This document shows positions 10,053 through 19,851 of a stretch of 64,000 bases of DNA, in pieces (the first letter of the stretch is position 1; every line of letters starts with the position of its first letter). Made by a program: the position numbers and the translations under genes. The DNA is from Jannaschia pohangensis (GTDB lineage: Bacteria > Pseudomonadota > Alphaproteobacteria > Rhodobacterales > Rhodobacteraceae): positions 124,001 through 188,000 of the forward strand of contig NZ_FORA01000004.1 in NCBI RefSeq assembly GCF_900113875.1. The letters run 5' to 3'. The notes under the pieces were generated by a model. That model was not told where the DNA came from and did no database searches. It saw only the letters and a program-made list of their open reading frames with translations.

Positions 10053-10140
10053 GGCGGCCTCCACTGCGGGTTCGTCCGGGGGATAGCGTGCCTGAGGCAC
10101 AAGGGGTAGCGGCGATTTCTGCGGCGCGGTATCCGGGGGC

Positions 10141-11418
10141 ATGACACAGCTGATTACCGGTCAGGTTCTGACCTTCGACGATGATCCCTTCGCCGTTCCG
10201 CCTGAAACGGCGGCGCGCCACGAACCTTCGGGTGCCGTCGCCGTGGCCGAAGGCCGGATCGTCGGCGTCGGCCCGGTCGCCCGGTTGCGCGCCGAATTTC
10301 CGGGCGCATCCGAGGTGTCGCACGGCGCGCATCTGATCCTGCCCGGATTCGTCGACGCCCATGTCCACTATCCGCAGACCGCGATCATCGCGAGTTGGGG
10401 CAAGCGCCTGATCGACTGGCTCAATACCTATACCTTCCCCGAAGAGGCGCGGCTTGCCGACCCGGCCTATGCCGCGACGATTGCGGAGCGGTACCTGGAC
10501 CTCGCTCTCGCCCATGGCACCACCAGTTTCTGCACCTATTCCACGATCCATCCGGGCAGCGTCGATGCGATTTTCAAGGCCTCCGCGACGCGGGGCATGG
10601 CCGCTTGGGCGGGCAAGACCTGCATGGACCGGAATGCACCGGACGACCTGCGCGATACGGCCCAATCGGCATATGATGAAAGTCGCGCGTTGCTGGACCG
10701 GTGGCACGGCGTGGGGCGCGCGTCGTATGTGATCACGCCGCGTTTTTCGCCGACCTCCACGCCCGCACAATTGTCGGCCCTTGGCGCCCTCTGGACTGAA
10801 CATCCCGACTGCCTGATGCAGACGCATCTGAGCGAGCAGGTGGACGAAATCGCCTGGGTCCGTGACCTGTTCCCGGACGCGCGCGACTACCTCGATACCT
10901 ACGAGATGCATGGGTTGCTTGGCCCCCGGGGCATCTATGGGCATGCCATTCACCTTGAGCCGCGGGAGGTGGACCGGCTGGCCGAGGTCGGGGCCGCGGT
11001 CGTCCATTGTCCGACGTCGAATACGTTCATCGGGTCGGGCCTGTTCGACATGTCGCTGACGGGGCGCCTGCGGGTCGGGCTGGCAACGGACACGGGCGGC
11101 GGGTCGAGCTTTTCGATGCTGCGGACGATGGCGGCGGCCTACGAAGTGGCACAATTGCGGGGACAAGCGTTGCATCCGGCACAACTGCTGTGGCTGGCGA
11201 CCGAAGGCTCGGCGAGGGCGCTTCATGCGCTGGATATCGGACGCCTGAAAATCGGCGCGATGGCCGATCTGGTTGTGCTCGATCTGGCGTCGACAGCTGC
11301 CATTTCGCAGCGGTCGGCGCGTGCGCAGAATGTGTGGGAAGCGGTCTTTCCGACGATCATGATGGGCGACGACCGCGCCGTCGCCCAAACCTATGTCGCT
11401 GGCAAACCGATGAAATGA
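10141..11418 (+). CDS. guaD: Guanine deaminase
   Basis: Zinc amidohydrolase converting guanine to xanthine and ammonia in purine salvage or breakdown. The HxH metal motif is in FVDAHVHYPQT at residues 70-80, and the C-terminal DTGGGSSFSMLRTM block is typical of guanine deaminase; this separates it from related chlorohydrolases. Length 425 fits. It is transcribed divergently from mgtE and is followed by two tiny secreted-protein genes on the other strand. Confidence 0.93.
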   Translation: MTQLITGQVLTFDDDPFAVPPETAARHEPSGAVAVAEGRIVGVGPVARLRAEFPGASEVSHGAHLILPGFVDAHVHYPQTAIIASWGKRLIDWLNTYTFPEEARLADPAYAATIAERYLDLALAHGTTSFCTYSTIHPGSVDAIFKASATRGMAAWAGKTCMDRNAPDDLRDTAQSAYDESRALLDRWHGVGRASYVITPRFSPTSTPAQLSALGALWTEHPDCLMQTHLSEQVDEIAWVRDLFPDARDYLDTYEMHGLLGPRGIYGHAIHLEPREVDRLAEVGAAVVHCPTSNTFIGSGLFDMSLTGRLRVGLATDTGGGSSFSMLRTMAAAYEVAQLRGQALHPAQLLWLATEGSARALHALDIGRLKIGAMADLVVLDLASTAAISQRSARAQNVWEAVFPTIMMGDDRAVAQTYVAGKPMK

Positions 11419-11428
11419 CCGGTTCGGG

Positions 11429-11596
11429 TCAGCTTGTCGTGTCGGCCACGCAGGCGGCCTTTTCGCCGTCCCAACTGGTGCCGGGGGCACAGGACTGGGC
11501 CTGCTGTTGCAGCTTGCCATAGGAGCATTCCGCAATGGCGAGGGCAGGTGCCGCAGAGAGAACGGTGGCGGCGAGAAGGGTCTTTACTGTCTTCAT
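11429..11596 (-). CDS. Tiny secreted protein, 55 aa, C-x2-GTxWD-x5-C motif
   Basis: Function unknown. A signal peptide (MKTVKTLLAATVLSAAPALA) leads to a mature part of about 33 residues with Cys24, Cys36 and Cys49. I chose the ATG with a CGGAG ribosome site 8 bases upstream; the frame extends further but only adds a non-signal prefix. The tail, C-A-P-G-T-S-W-D-x5-C, matches the neighbouring small gene in motif and in cysteine spacing (13). A similar C-x2-G-x2-W pattern occurs in chitin-binding peritrophin-like modules, but the match is too short to claim binding. Confidence 0.65.
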   Translation of the reverse strand: MKTVKTLLAATVLSAAPALAIAECSYGKLQQQAQSCAPGTSWDGEKAACVADTTS

Positions 11597-11678
11597 GGTC
11601 GGCTCCGAGGTTGATTTTGCGTGACCTAACGTTAGCCTGATTTTCCCATCGGGCAAATGCCGCAGTGTCGCAGGCGGG

Positions 11679-11840
11679 TCAGCCCGAAACGACGGGCATG
11701 CACCCCGCGATTTCGTCGTCCCACGCGGTCCCGGCGGTGCAGGTCTGATGCGGGTCGTCCTGGATCACGGAATGCGGATGCTCCGCCATGGCGGGTGCTG
11801 CAACAAGGAACAGGCAAGACAGGGAAAGTCTGCGGATCAT
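11679..11840 (-). CDS. Tiny secreted protein, 53 aa, paralogue of its neighbour
   Basis: Function unknown. The reading frame encodes a signal peptide (MIRRLSLSCLFLVAAPAMA) and a mature part of about 34 residues. Its C-T-A-G-T-A-W-D-x5-C segment has cysteines 34 and 47, the same spacing and motif as the small gene just downstream on the same strand. A purine-rich GGAGGCC lies just before the start. Two adjacent genes with matching architecture and little sequence identity suggest an old duplication. Confidence 0.6.
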   Translation of the reverse strand: MIRRLSLSCLFLVAAPAMAEHPHSVIQDDPHQTCTAGTAWDDEIAGCMPVVSG

Positions 11841-11888
11841 GGCGGCCTCCGGGGTCAAGTGTCCCGCAAGCCTAGCATGATTTGACCG

Positions 11889-13190
11889 TTATCCGAAGAC
11901 CCGGGCGAAAATCGTGTCGACGTGCTTGGTGTGATAGCCCAGGTCGAACTTTTCGCGGATCTCCTCTTCGGACAGGGCGGCGCGGACATCGGCGTCGGCG
12001 AGCAGCTCGGTCATGAAATCGGCGCCTTTTTCCCAGACCTTCATCGCGTTGCGCTGCACCAGAGTATAGCTGTCCTCGCGGCTGACGCCGGCTTGCGTCA
12101 GGGCCAGCAGGACGCGCTGCGACATGACCAGACCGCGGAACTTGTTCATGTTGGCCAGCATGTTGTCGGGATAGATCACCAGCCTGTGGATGACGCCGGT
12201 CAGCCGTGCCAAGGCAAAGTCGAGCGTCACGGTGGTGTCGGGTCCGATGGTCCGCTCGACGCTCGAATGGCTGATGTCACGTTCGTGCCAGAGGGCGACA
12301 TTCTCCATCGCGGGAATGACGGACATGCGCACCAGACGGGCAAGGCCGGTCAGGTTTTCGGTCAGGACCGGGTTGCGCTTGTGCGGCATGGCCGACGAGC
12401 CCTTCTGGCCCGCGCTGAAGAATTCCTCGGCCTCCAGCACCTCGGTCCGCTGCATGTGGCGGATTTCGATGGCGATGTTCTCGACACTGCTGGCGATCAC
12501 GCCGAGGCAGGCGAAAAAGGCGGCGTGGCGGTCGCGGGGGATGACCTGCGTGCTGATGGGTTCGGGCGTCAGGCCCAGTTTGGCGCAGACGTGCTCCTCG
12601 ACGGCGGGGTCGATGTTGGCGAAGGTGCCGACCGCACCCGAGATGGCGCCGGTCGCGATTTCGGCCCGCGCGGTGCGCAGCCGGGTCAGGTTGCGATCCA
12701 TTTCGGCATAGAAGCGCGCAAAGGTCAGGCCCATCGTCGTCGGTTCCGCATGGATGCCGTGGGACCGACCGATGCGGACCGTGTTCTTGTGCTCGAGCGC
12801 GCGGCGCTTCAGGGCGGCCAGCAGGCCCTCCAGGTCCGCGATCAGAAGGTCCGCGGCGCGGGTCAGCTGCACGTTGAATGTGGTGTCCAGCACGTCCGAG
12901 GAGGTCATGCCCTGATGCACAAAGCGCGCGGCGTCGCTGCCGATGATTTCGGACAGGTGGGTCAGGAAGGCGATGACGTCATGCTTGGTGACGGCCTCGA
13001 TCTCGTCGATGCGGGCGACATCGAATTGCACGTCCTTCGCCTTCCAGACCGCTTCGGCGTTGGCCTTGGGGATCACGCCCAGGTCGGCCATCGCGTCGCA
13101 GGCGTGGGCCTCGATCTCGAACCAGATGCGGAACTTCGTCTCGGGTGACCAGATGGCGACCATGTCGGGGCGGGAATAGCGGGGGATCAT
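11889..13190 (-). CDS. purB: Adenylosuccinate lyase
   Basis: Cleaves SAICAR to AICAR and adenylosuccinate to AMP in purine synthesis. The 433-residue product carries the fumarase/aspartase-superfamily signature GSSAMPHKRNP and the substrate motif in QGMTSSDVLDT. The start at MIPRYSRPDM gives the family length and has AAGGT upstream; the frame continues upstream only as shadow sequence. It stands alone on the minus strand beside guaD, so two purine genes are near each other. Confidence 0.96.
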   Translation of the reverse strand: MIPRYSRPDMVAIWSPETKFRIWFEIEAHACDAMADLGVIPKANAEAVWKAKDVQFDVARIDEIEAVTKHDVIAFLTHLSEIIGSDAARFVHQGMTSSDVLDTTFNVQLTRAADLLIADLEGLLAALKRRALEHKNTVRIGRSHGIHAEPTTMGLTFARFYAEMDRNLTRLRTARAEIATGAISGAVGTFANIDPAVEEHVCAKLGLTPEPISTQVIPRDRHAAFFACLGVIASSVENIAIEIRHMQRTEVLEAEEFFSAGQKGSSAMPHKRNPVLTENLTGLARLVRMSVIPAMENVALWHERDISHSSVERTIGPDTTVTLDFALARLTGVIHRLVIYPDNMLANMNKFRGLVMSQRVLLALTQAGVSREDSYTLVQRNAMKVWEKGADFMTELLADADVRAALSEEEIREKFDLGYHTKHVDTIFARVFG

Positions 13191-13277
13191 CGGCAGGACC
13201 TTTCGGACGGACGCGGCTGGCAAGAGGTTCGCGGGCGTCATATGTTGGCCGCGCCCTGTCCGCAAGGAACCCCGCCG

Positions 13278-13718
13278 ATGACCATGCCACCAAGTGCCGC
13301 GGCTTGCCTGGCTGCCCTGCGCGGGGAGTGGCGTCTGGTTCGCGTGATCCGCCATGTGGGCGGGCCGACCGCGCGGTTTCGCGGGCACGCGACCTGGGGC
13401 GACGGCGATGGTGGCCTGACCTGCCACGAAGAGGGGACGCTGGTGATCGACGGTGCCGCGCCCGTGACGGCGACCCGGATGACGCTCTGGCGCGCCGAGG
13501 GCGAGGGGATCGCCGTGGCCTTCGGTGACGGCCGCCCGTTCCACGTCATCGATTGGACGGAGGGCCACCGCATCCAAGCCGCGCATGATTGCCCGCCCGA
13601 TGACTATCGCCTGACCTATGATTTCGGGGTTTGGCCGAACTGGTCCGTCCGGTGGCGTGTGAGGGGCCCGCGCAAGGATTACCGCGCCCTGAGCCGCTAT
13701 TCTCGTCTCAGCTGCTGA
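13278..13718 (+). CDS. DUF6314 family protein
   Basis: Conserved protein of unknown function, 146 residues, common in roseobacters. The C-terminal half shows the family pattern HDCPPDDYRLTYDF, then W-x-V-x-W-R-V-x-GPRKDY. It looks like a small beta-barrel protein resembling lipocalin-like folds, but that is inference. The start MTMPPSA has AAGGAA 9 bases upstream. It diverges from purB by 87 bases and its last 11 bases overlap the convergent small gene. Confidence 0.75.
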   Translation: MTMPPSAAACLAALRGEWRLVRVIRHVGGPTARFRGHATWGDGDGGLTCHEEGTLVIDGAAPVTATRMTLWRAEGEGIAVAFGDGRPFHVIDWTEGHRIQAAHDCPPDDYRLTYDFGVWPNWSVRWRVRGPRKDYRALSRYSRLSC

Positions 13719-13935
13719 GGCAGGTATCGCCCGTATCGCGCCAGATGGTGACGTTCTGGGCCATGGCACATCGCGCCATGAAGCTGCGCCCGCCGACCGT
13801 CAGACAGACCTGCTCGCCGACATCATGGAGGTTGCCGAAGGTGTCGCGGCATTCGCAGGGGATGACGCGGCCCGATTGGGCCAGCGTTGCGGCCGGAAAT
13901 ATGCCGAGGAGCGCGAGGAAAAGAACCGATTTCAT
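13708..13935 (-). CDS. Small secreted cysteine-rich protein, 75 aa
   Basis: Function unknown. A signal peptide (about residues 1-19, cut after ATLA) leads to a mature chain of about 56 residues with five cysteines at 27, 29, 44, 56 and 72. The start ATG has a strong GGAGG 7 bases upstream, which supports it over the longer frame. Its cysteine pattern (C-x-C then C, C, C) differs from the twin tiny proteins near 11.5 kb. It lies between convergent and divergent neighbours and is transcribed alone. Confidence 0.65.
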   Translation of the reverse strand: MKSVLFLALLGIFPAATLAQSGRVIPCECRDTFGNLHDVGEQVCLTVGGRSFMARCAMAQNVTIWRDTGDTCLSS

Positions 13936-14012
13936 GGTGGAACCTCCGTCCGGAAACCTTACCACGCGCCCGGCCCTTGACCAAGCGCGCGCTGCCGCGC
14001 ATGGACAGAACG

Positions 14013-15068
14013 ATGATCCCCTCTGACCGCCTTGACCAAATTCTCGCCCGTTTCGAGTTCCTCGAAGCGCGGCTCAACGCGGGTCCGCAGGCCGATGAAA
14101 TCGCCGATCTGACCCGTGAGTATTCCGATTTAAGGCCGGTCGTTGAACAGGTTAGGGCCCATCGTCGCCTTGAACGCCAGATCAGCGAAGCCCGCGCCAT
14201 GCTGGCCGATCCGGAGATGGCGGAGCTTGCCCAACTGGAACTGCCCGATTTGGAGACACAACTGGAGGAGGGGCAGGTCGCGCTGCAGATCGCGCTTCTG
14301 CCGAAGGATGCAGCCGATGCGCGACCTGCGATTCTGGAGATCCGCCCGGGCACCGGCGGGGACGAGGCCGCGCTTTTCGCCGCCGACCTCGAAGGGATGT
14401 ATCGCCGCTATGCCGAAGCGCGCGGCTGGCGGCTGGAGGTGGTGGAGCGGCAGGAAACCGATCTCGGCGGGATCAAGGAACTGGTCGCGCGGATCGAGGG
14501 TGAGAACGTCTTTGCCCGCCTGAAATTCGAGTCGGGCGTCCACCGGGTCCAGCGGGTGCCCTCGACCGAAAGCGGCGGGCGCATCCACACCTCGGCCGCC
14601 ACCGTCGCGGTCCTGCCCGAGGCCGAGGAGGTCGACCTCGACATTCCCGCCAGTGACATCCGCATCGACACCATGCGGGCTTCGGGGGCTGGCGGCCAGC
14701 ACGTGAACACCACCGACTCGGCGGTTCGCATCACCCATCTTCCCACGGGCATCGTGGTGACGAGCGCCGAGAAATCACAGCATCGCAACCGCGAAATCGC
14801 GATGAACGTCCTGCGCGCCCGCCTGTTCGAGGCGCAGCGCGCCGCACTCGACGCCGAGCGTTCCGCCGACCGCCGCGCACAGGTCGGCACTGGCGACCGA
14901 AGCGAGCGCATCCGGACGTACAACTTCCCCCAGGGGCGGATGACGGACCACCGGATCAACCTGACGCTCTACAAGCTCGACGCGATCCTGCAGGGCGACC
15001 TCGACGATGTGATCGACGCGCTGACCGCCGATCTTCAGTCGCAGCTTCTGGCCGAGATGAACGGATGA
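14013..15068 (+). CDS. prfA: Peptide chain release factor 1
   Basis: Reads UAA and UAG stops and triggers peptide release on the ribosome. The GGQ motif is at residues 227-229 ([10 protein letters not shown]); the glutamine is the PrmC methylation target. The stop-codon recognition tripeptide of the PxT type is PST at 183-185 in HRVQRVPST, which identifies RF1 rather than RF2. I took MIPSDRL as start (351 residues); an ATG four codons earlier is possible. It overlaps prmC by ATGA. Confidence 0.95.
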   Translation: MIPSDRLDQILARFEFLEARLNAGPQADEIADLTREYSDLRPVVEQVRAHRRLERQISEARAMLADPEMAELAQLELPDLETQLEEGQVALQIALLPKDAADARPAILEIRPGTGGDEAALFAADLEGMYRRYAEARGWRLEVVERQETDLGGIKELVARIEGENVFARLKFESGVHRVQRVPSTESGGRIHTSAATVAVLPEAEEVDLDIPASDIRIDTMRASGAGGQHVNTTDSAVRITHLPTGIVVTSAEKSQHRNREIAMNVLRARLFEAQRAALDAERSADRRAQVGTGDRSERIRTYNFPQGRMTDHRINLTLYKLDAILQGDLDDVIDALTADLQSQLLAEMNG

Positions 15069-15961
15069 GCGCGCGGGACGTGGCCCGCGCCATTGCCGAT
15101 GCGCGTCGCCGACTGGAGGTGGCGGGCATCCCCGATCCGGCGCGCGATGCCTCGGCGCTTTGGGTGGCCATCGGTGAGCCTGCCGTGGGCGGCGGCGAGA
15201 CGATGACGCCGGAGGTGGCCGCGCGTTATGACGCGGCGGTCGCGAGGCGAATCCGTCACCAGCCCGTGGCGCAGATCATCGGTCGGCGCGCGTTCTGGAT
15301 GCACGATTTCCGGGTGACGCCCGATGTCCTCGACCCCCGGCCCGATACCGAAACGCTGGTCCAGGCGGCGCTCGATGCGCGCGCCCACCGGCTGCGCGAC
15401 CCGGATCGGTGGCAGGACGCCCCGTCGCATGACTGGCCGCCCATCCCGTTCGAGCGTGTCCTCGACCTTGGGACGGGGTCGGGGTGCATTCTGCTGTCGA
15501 TCCTCCACGAATGCCCGACCGCGACGGGGGTGGGCACCGATATATCGCCCGCCGCCCTGGCCGTGGCCGCCGAGAACGCGGAACGCCTCGGCGTCGCGGA
15601 CCGCGTGACCCTGACTCAGTCGGACTGGTTTTCGGCGGTGGAGGGGTCGTTCGACATGATCGTCTCCAACCCGCCCTACATCAGCGCCGAAGAAATGGCG
15701 GGTCTTTCCCCCGACGTTCGCGACTGGGAGCCGCATCTGGCCCTGACCCCCGGCGGTGATGGGCTGGACGCCTACCGCGCGATCCTTTCGCGGGCCGCGG
15801 AGCATCTGACCCCCGGAGGCCATCTTCTGGTGGAGATCGGGGCAGGGCAGGCCGCGGCCGTGACGGCGCTCTTTGAGGCGGCTCAATTCACGTCGATCCG
15901 GGTGATTGCAGACATAAACGGCAAGGACCGGGTCGTTGCAGCGGAAAAACGCGCAAACTGA
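15065..15961 (+). CDS. prmC: Release factor glutamine methyltransferase PrmC
   Basis: SAM-dependent enzyme that methylates the GGQ glutamine of release factors. The SAM motif is DLGTGSG at residues 134-140 and the catalytic NPPY at 202-205. PRPDTETLV, the typical motif before the catalytic domain, is at 91-99. A stretch at about 108-128 between these is longer than in the E. coli enzyme. Coupling to prfA by ATGA puts the enzyme beside its substrate. Confidence 0.95.
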   Translation: MSARDVARAIADARRRLEVAGIPDPARDASALWVAIGEPAVGGGETMTPEVAARYDAAVARRIRHQPVAQIIGRRAFWMHDFRVTPDVLDPRPDTETLVQAALDARAHRLRDPDRWQDAPSHDWPPIPFERVLDLGTGSGCILLSILHECPTATGVGTDISPAALAVAAENAERLGVADRVTLTQSDWFSAVEGSFDMIVSNPPYISAEEMAGLSPDVRDWEPHLALTPGGDGLDAYRAILSRAAEHLTPGGHLLVEIGAGQAAAVTALFEAAQFTSIRVIADINGKDRVVAAEKRAN

Positions 15962-16125
15962 AGACGAATCGCCTTGTAAGTCAGCGCGGGCAGACCCATA
16001 ACAAGAGTGCATTCAGTAGATGACGCAGATTACCACGTCGCCTGTTGCAACGCCCGATCAATCCGGACCCAGGTGACCCGCACGGCGGGCAAGGTCCCCG
16101 GCAAAATTAGCGGAACCCTTCACGC

Positions 16126-16833
16126 ATGAGAAGCAGCAAGTCCCGTTCGCGGAACAAGAGCCGTAACCGTAGCCCTCAGGGCGGCGGCAATATCGTAAAT
16201 CGCGTTTTCGACAGCTCCGGCCCCGAGGGGAAGGTGCGCGGTACGCCCGCGCAGATCATCGAAAAATACAATCAGCTGGCCCGCGATGCGCAGCTGTCCG
16301 GTGACCGCGTTGCCGTCGAGAATTTCCAGCAGCATTCCGAGCATTACACGCGGATGCTGGCCGCCGCGCAGAAGGAAATCGATGCGCGTCAGCAGCAGAA
16401 CAACAACCAGAACAACCAGCAGGGCCAGAATGCTGGGAACAACCAGCAGGACGGCAACGGGCAGGGCGGCCAGAATAACGGCAACCAGCAAGGTGGCGGT
16501 GGCCATCAGGGCAACCAGCAGAACAACGGCAATCAGCAGGGTAACAACCCGCAGGGCAACAGCGGCGGCAACCGTCGCCGTGATTCCCGCGACACCCGCA
16601 ATGCTGCGTCCGATGATCATGCCCAGTCCGACAACAGCATGGATTCCGATGTGATCGAGGCCGCCCAGGGCGACAGCGGTCTGGTGGAAACACCCGAGGC
16701 CCGCGCCGAAGAGCCGAAGGCCGAAAAGCCCAAGCGGACGCGCACCCGCAAGAAGGCCCCTGCCAAATCGGCCGATGGCATCGCGGACCCAAGCATTCTG
16801 GACACGCCTGCCGAACCTGCTGCCGAGGGCTGA
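16126..16833 (+). CDS. DUF4167 protein with Q/N/G-rich low-complexity middle
   Basis: Alphaproteobacterial protein of unknown function, 235 residues. A basic start (RSSKSRSRNKSRNRS) is followed by the conserved DUF4167 core with the R-G-T-P-A-Q-I-I-E-K-Y-N-Q-L-A-R-D-A pattern at about residues 38-85. Residues of about 88-150 consist almost only of Gln, Asn and Gly, and an acidic and lysine/arginine-rich tail ends the protein. The basic and low-complexity parts suggest RNA or nucleoid association, which is inference. It stands alone after prmC. Confidence 0.8.
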   Translation: MRSSKSRSRNKSRNRSPQGGGNIVNRVFDSSGPEGKVRGTPAQIIEKYNQLARDAQLSGDRVAVENFQQHSEHYTRMLAAAQKEIDARQQQNNNQNNQQGQNAGNNQQDGNGQGGQNNGNQQGGGGHQGNQQNNGNQQGNNPQGNSGGNRRRDSRDTRNAASDDHAQSDNSMDSDVIEAAQGDSGLVETPEARAEEPKAEKPKRTRTRKKAPAKSADGIADPSILDTPAEPAAEG

Positions 16834-16842
16834 CGCCGCGCG

Positions 16843-17679
16843 TCAGGCCAGTTCGCGGGCCAGGGCGCACCAGCCTTCGAGCGGGACCTGTTCGGCGCGG
16901 TCCGTCGGGTTCAGACCGGCGGCGCGCAATCGATCCTCCACATCCGGAACCAGCCCCTTGAGGGCTGCGCGCAGCATCTTGCGCCGCTGGTTGAAACCCT
17001 TGGCCACCACCTGCTCCAGGACCTGCGGGTCGGCGGGGAACCGGGGTTCGGGCAGGGCGGTCAGATGCACGACGGCGGAATGCACCTTGGGCGGCGGGCT
17101 GAAGGCTTCGGGCGGCAGGGTCAGCGCGATCCGCGCGTCGCAGCGCCATTGCGCCAGCAAGGCCAGGCGGCCATAGGCCTTGGACCCGGGGGCCGCGACG
17201 ATCCGCTCGGCCACTTCCTTCTGAAACATCAGCGTCAGGCTTTCCCACGGCGGCGGCCAGCTTGCGGGCGTGAGCCAGCGGATGAGAAGCTCGGTCCCCA
17301 CGTTGTAGGGCAGGTTCGACACCACCCGCCACGGCGGCGTCAGATGGGCCGATGTGTCGAGTTCCAGCGCATCGGCGTTCACCACCTCCAGCCGTCCGGG
17401 ATAGCGCGCCGCGATCTGGGCCAGCGCGGGCAGGCAGCGGGCATCCTTTTCGACGGCCAGCACCTTGCGCGCCCCCTCGGCCAGCAGACCCCGGGTCAAG
17501 CCGCCGGGTCCAGGTCCGACTTCGAGCACATCCACACCGTCGAGCGCGCCGCCGACGCGGGCGATCCGCGAGGTCAGATTCAGATCCAGCAGGAAATTCT
17601 GCCCAAGCGATTTCTTGGCCCGCAGGTCGTGGGTCGCGATCACGTCACGCAGTGGCGGCAGGTCGTCGATCTGGCTCAT
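16843..17679 (-). CDS. rsmA: 16S rRNA dimethyladenosine transferase RsmA (KsgA)
   Basis: Dimethylates two adjacent adenines in the 3' helix of 16S rRNA. The SAM motif is [10 protein letters not shown] and the catalytic NLPYN motif is intact; the N-terminal KKSLGQNFL block is typical. The 278-residue length fits. Its start overlaps pdxA by ATGA, making it the last gene of the lptF-lptG-lptD-surA-pdxA-rsmA operon. Confidence 0.96.
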   Translation of the reverse strand: MSQIDDLPPLRDVIATHDLRAKKSLGQNFLLDLNLTSRIARVGGALDGVDVLEVGPGPGGLTRGLLAEGARKVLAVEKDARCLPALAQIAARYPGRLEVVNADALELDTSAHLTPPWRVVSNLPYNVGTELLIRWLTPASWPPPWESLTLMFQKEVAERIVAAPGSKAYGRLALLAQWRCDARIALTLPPEAFSPPPKVHSAVVHLTALPEPRFPADPQVLEQVVAKGFNQRRKMLRAALKGLVPDVEDRLRAAGLNPTDRAEQVPLEGWCALARELA

Positions 17680-18650
17680 CCGCGGCGTCCGGCCATGTCC
17701 CAGGCCATCTCGATCGCGGCCACCATGGAGGTCGGATCGGCAAGTCCCCGTCCTGCGATATCGAAGGCGGTGCCATGATCGGGCGAGGTGCGGATGAACG
17801 GCAGGCCAAGGGTCACGTTGACGCCGCCCGCAAAGTCGATGGTCTTGATCGGGATCAGGGCCTGGTCGTGGTACATGCAGACTGCCGCGTCATAGCCCGC
17901 GCGGGCGGCAGCGTGAAACATCGTGTCGGCGGGCAGGGGGCCGAAACAGCCCAGGTCGGGAGCGAGGCGGATAACCAGATCGGCGATCCAGTCGACCTCC
18001 TCGCGCCCCATGGTGCCGCCTTCGCCCGCGTGGGGGTTCAGGCCCGCGACAGCGATGCGGGGCCGCGCGATGCCGAAATCGCGGATCAGTCCCGCGTGGG
18101 TGACCCGCAGAACGGTTTCCAGCGTGGCGGGGGTCAGGGTCGCAGGCACCTGCGACAGCGGGATGTGGATGGTCGCTGGAACAACTCGCAATTCGGGGCA
18201 GGCAAGCATCATCACGACGTCCGCGTCCCCGCCCAGGGCCGCCAGGTATTCGGTATGGCCGGGATGGGGGAAACCCGCCCCGTCCTTCAGGGCTTTCTTG
18301 TTGATGGGGGCCGTCACGATCCCGCTGGCCGCACCTGTCGTCGCCAGATCGACCGCCCGCGCGATGGCCGAGATTACGCCCGCGGCCTGCGCGCCGACGG
18401 GCTGGCCGGGGATCGCGGCGCCGGGGACGTCATGGGGCAGGATACACAGGATATCCGACCGGGCATCCGCCGGGGCGTCGATCGTCCGCGTCTCGATCCC
18501 GAAGCCCGCGAAGTGATCGGGGTTGCCCAGAACGAAGAACGGCGCAGAGGTGCGCGCGCGGGCCCGGGCGACAACCTCCGGTCCGATTCCCGCAGGTTCG
18601 CCGCAGGTGACGGCCAGGGGCGCGCGGGGTCTATCGGGTGATGATGGCAT
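17676..18650 (-). CDS. pdxA: 4-hydroxythreonine-4-phosphate dehydrogenase PdxA
   Basis: NAD-dependent enzyme of the DXP-dependent pyridoxal phosphate pathway. It carries [11 protein letters not shown] near the N-terminus, [18 protein letters not shown] and MYHDQALIP, all family signatures with metal-binding histidines. I took the ATG giving MPSSPDRP (324 residues), which overlaps the end of surA by 20 bases; an in-frame start 11 codons earlier is possible. The surA-pdxA-rsmA order is conserved across proteobacteria. Confidence 0.94.
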   Translation of the reverse strand: MPSSPDRPRAPLAVTCGEPAGIGPEVVARARARTSAPFFVLGNPDHFAGFGIETRTIDAPADARSDILCILPHDVPGAAIPGQPVGAQAAGVISAIARAVDLATTGAASGIVTAPINKKALKDGAGFPHPGHTEYLAALGGDADVVMMLACPELRVVPATIHIPLSQVPATLTPATLETVLRVTHAGLIRDFGIARPRIAVAGLNPHAGEGGTMGREEVDWIADLVIRLAPDLGCFGPLPADTMFHAAARAGYDAAVCMYHDQALIPIKTIDFAGGVNVTLGLPFIRTSPDHGTAFDIAGRGLADPTSMVAAIEMAWDMAGRRG

Positions 18651-19851
18651 CGGCGCGCAGCTCGTCGAGATAGCTTTGCGCATAGCTCGTCAGGCGCTGG
18701 TTCAGCAGTTGCTGGCCCAGGGCCTGAAACGCTTCCTCGGTCGGTTCGCTGACCCGGCCGCACATCATCACGAATTGCAGGTTCGCCCCGTCTGACAGCA
18801 GGGTCGAGACCTCATTGTCGTCCAGCTTGGCCAGTTCCTGACGCAGGTCGGAGGGCAGGTCGGTCACGGCGCGGACTTCGCGGGTCAGCACGCCCTCGGG
18901 CTGCCCCTTGGCCACGCCATAGAGGTCGTCGCAGACGTCGATCTCGTCCTCGAGGCGCGCTGCAGCGGCCAGCGTCTCGGACGTGCGCCCGCCCGGGATG
19001 CGATAGATCGCGTAGTCGACCGACAGCCCCTCGGGCGCGCTCGCCGCGCTCTCGTCCAGGTCGCGCAGCAGGAACAGGCCGATGAAGGAGCCGAGGTTGA
19101 CGGGCTGCGATACCTCGCCCGGCCCAAGCGGCAGAACCGCACTGGCAATCGGCGGGGCAAGCGTCGACAGATCGATCCAGTCGAGCCGTCCCCCGGCCCG
19201 CGCGGTGTTGGAGCGCGAATAGGTGCGGGCCGCCTGCTCGAAGGCGGCCTGACCGCTCAGCGTGTCGGACAGGCGCTGCGCCAGTTCCTGCACTTCGGCC
19301 TGGGTTTCGGGGGTCAGCGGGATCGCGATTTCGGAAATCAGCAGGCGCACGCCGCCCTGACCGCCCCGGGCCAGACCGCGCCGCACCTCGGCGTCCGTGG
19401 GGCGGGCGCGCGGGCCGAACCGTTGCTGCACGAGTTGGCGCCAGTAGAGACCGTTGCGCACGAAATCGCGGAACGTCTCGGGCGCGACACCGGCCTGCTC
19501 AAGGGCCGCGATGAATTGATCGGGGGTCAGATTCGCCCGGCTGGCAAATTCGACAAGTCCCTGGTCCAGCTCTTCGGGGGTCAGCTGGATCCCGGCGGCA
19601 CGGGCGGCCGAGACCTGCAACGTCTCGTTGATGAGGGTGTCGGTGACGCTTTCGACATCGGCCCCGGGGGCGCGCAGGAGCGAGAAGAACAAGGCGCGTT
19701 GATCGACCTGCCAATTGGTGACCGACACGCCGTTCACCGTGGCCGCCGCCGCGAAGGGTTGCTGTGCCGCCGCCGGTGTCGCCACCGAAAGCATCGCGAA
19801 GGCCGAAACCATCAGCGCCGCCAGAAATCGTCTCATTGCCCGCCCTCTCAT
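18631..19851 (-). CDS. surA: Periplasmic chaperone/prolyl isomerase SurA
   Basis: Periplasmic chaperone for outer membrane proteins. A signal peptide (MRRFLAALMVSAFAMLSVATPAAAQ) is followed by a SurA N-terminal helical domain and one recognisable parvulin-type domain at about residues 170-290. The ATG at 19851 overlaps the lptD stop as ATGA; a second ATG five codons later gives the same signal peptide. At about 406 residues it is close to the usual 400-430. Its operon partner lptD encodes a known type of SurA client. Confidence 0.92.
   Translation of the reverse strand: MRGRAMRRFLAALMVSAFAMLSVATPAAAQQPFAAAATVNGVSVTNWQVDQRALFFSLLRAPGADVESVTDTLINETLQVSAARAAGIQLTPEELDQGLVEFASRANLTPDQFIAALEQAGVAPETFRDFVRNGLYWRQLVQQRFGPRARPTDAEVRRGLARGGQGGVRLLISEIAIPLTPETQAEVQELAQRLSDTLSGQAAFEQAARTYSRSNTARAGGRLDWIDLSTLAPPIASAVLPLGPGEVSQPVNLGSFIGLFLLRDLDESAASAPEGLSVDYAIYRIPGGRTSETLAAAARLEDEIDVCDDLYGVAKGQPEGVLTREVRAVTDLPSDLRQELAKLDDNEVSTLLSDGANLQFVMMCGRVSEPTEEAFQALGQQLLNQRLTSYAQSYLDELRADAIITR

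Noticed and set aside
10053..10142. Longer mgtE start overlapping guaD
   Set aside because: It adds a proline-rich 30-residue prefix; the internal ATG has a GGAGG site and gives the family length.
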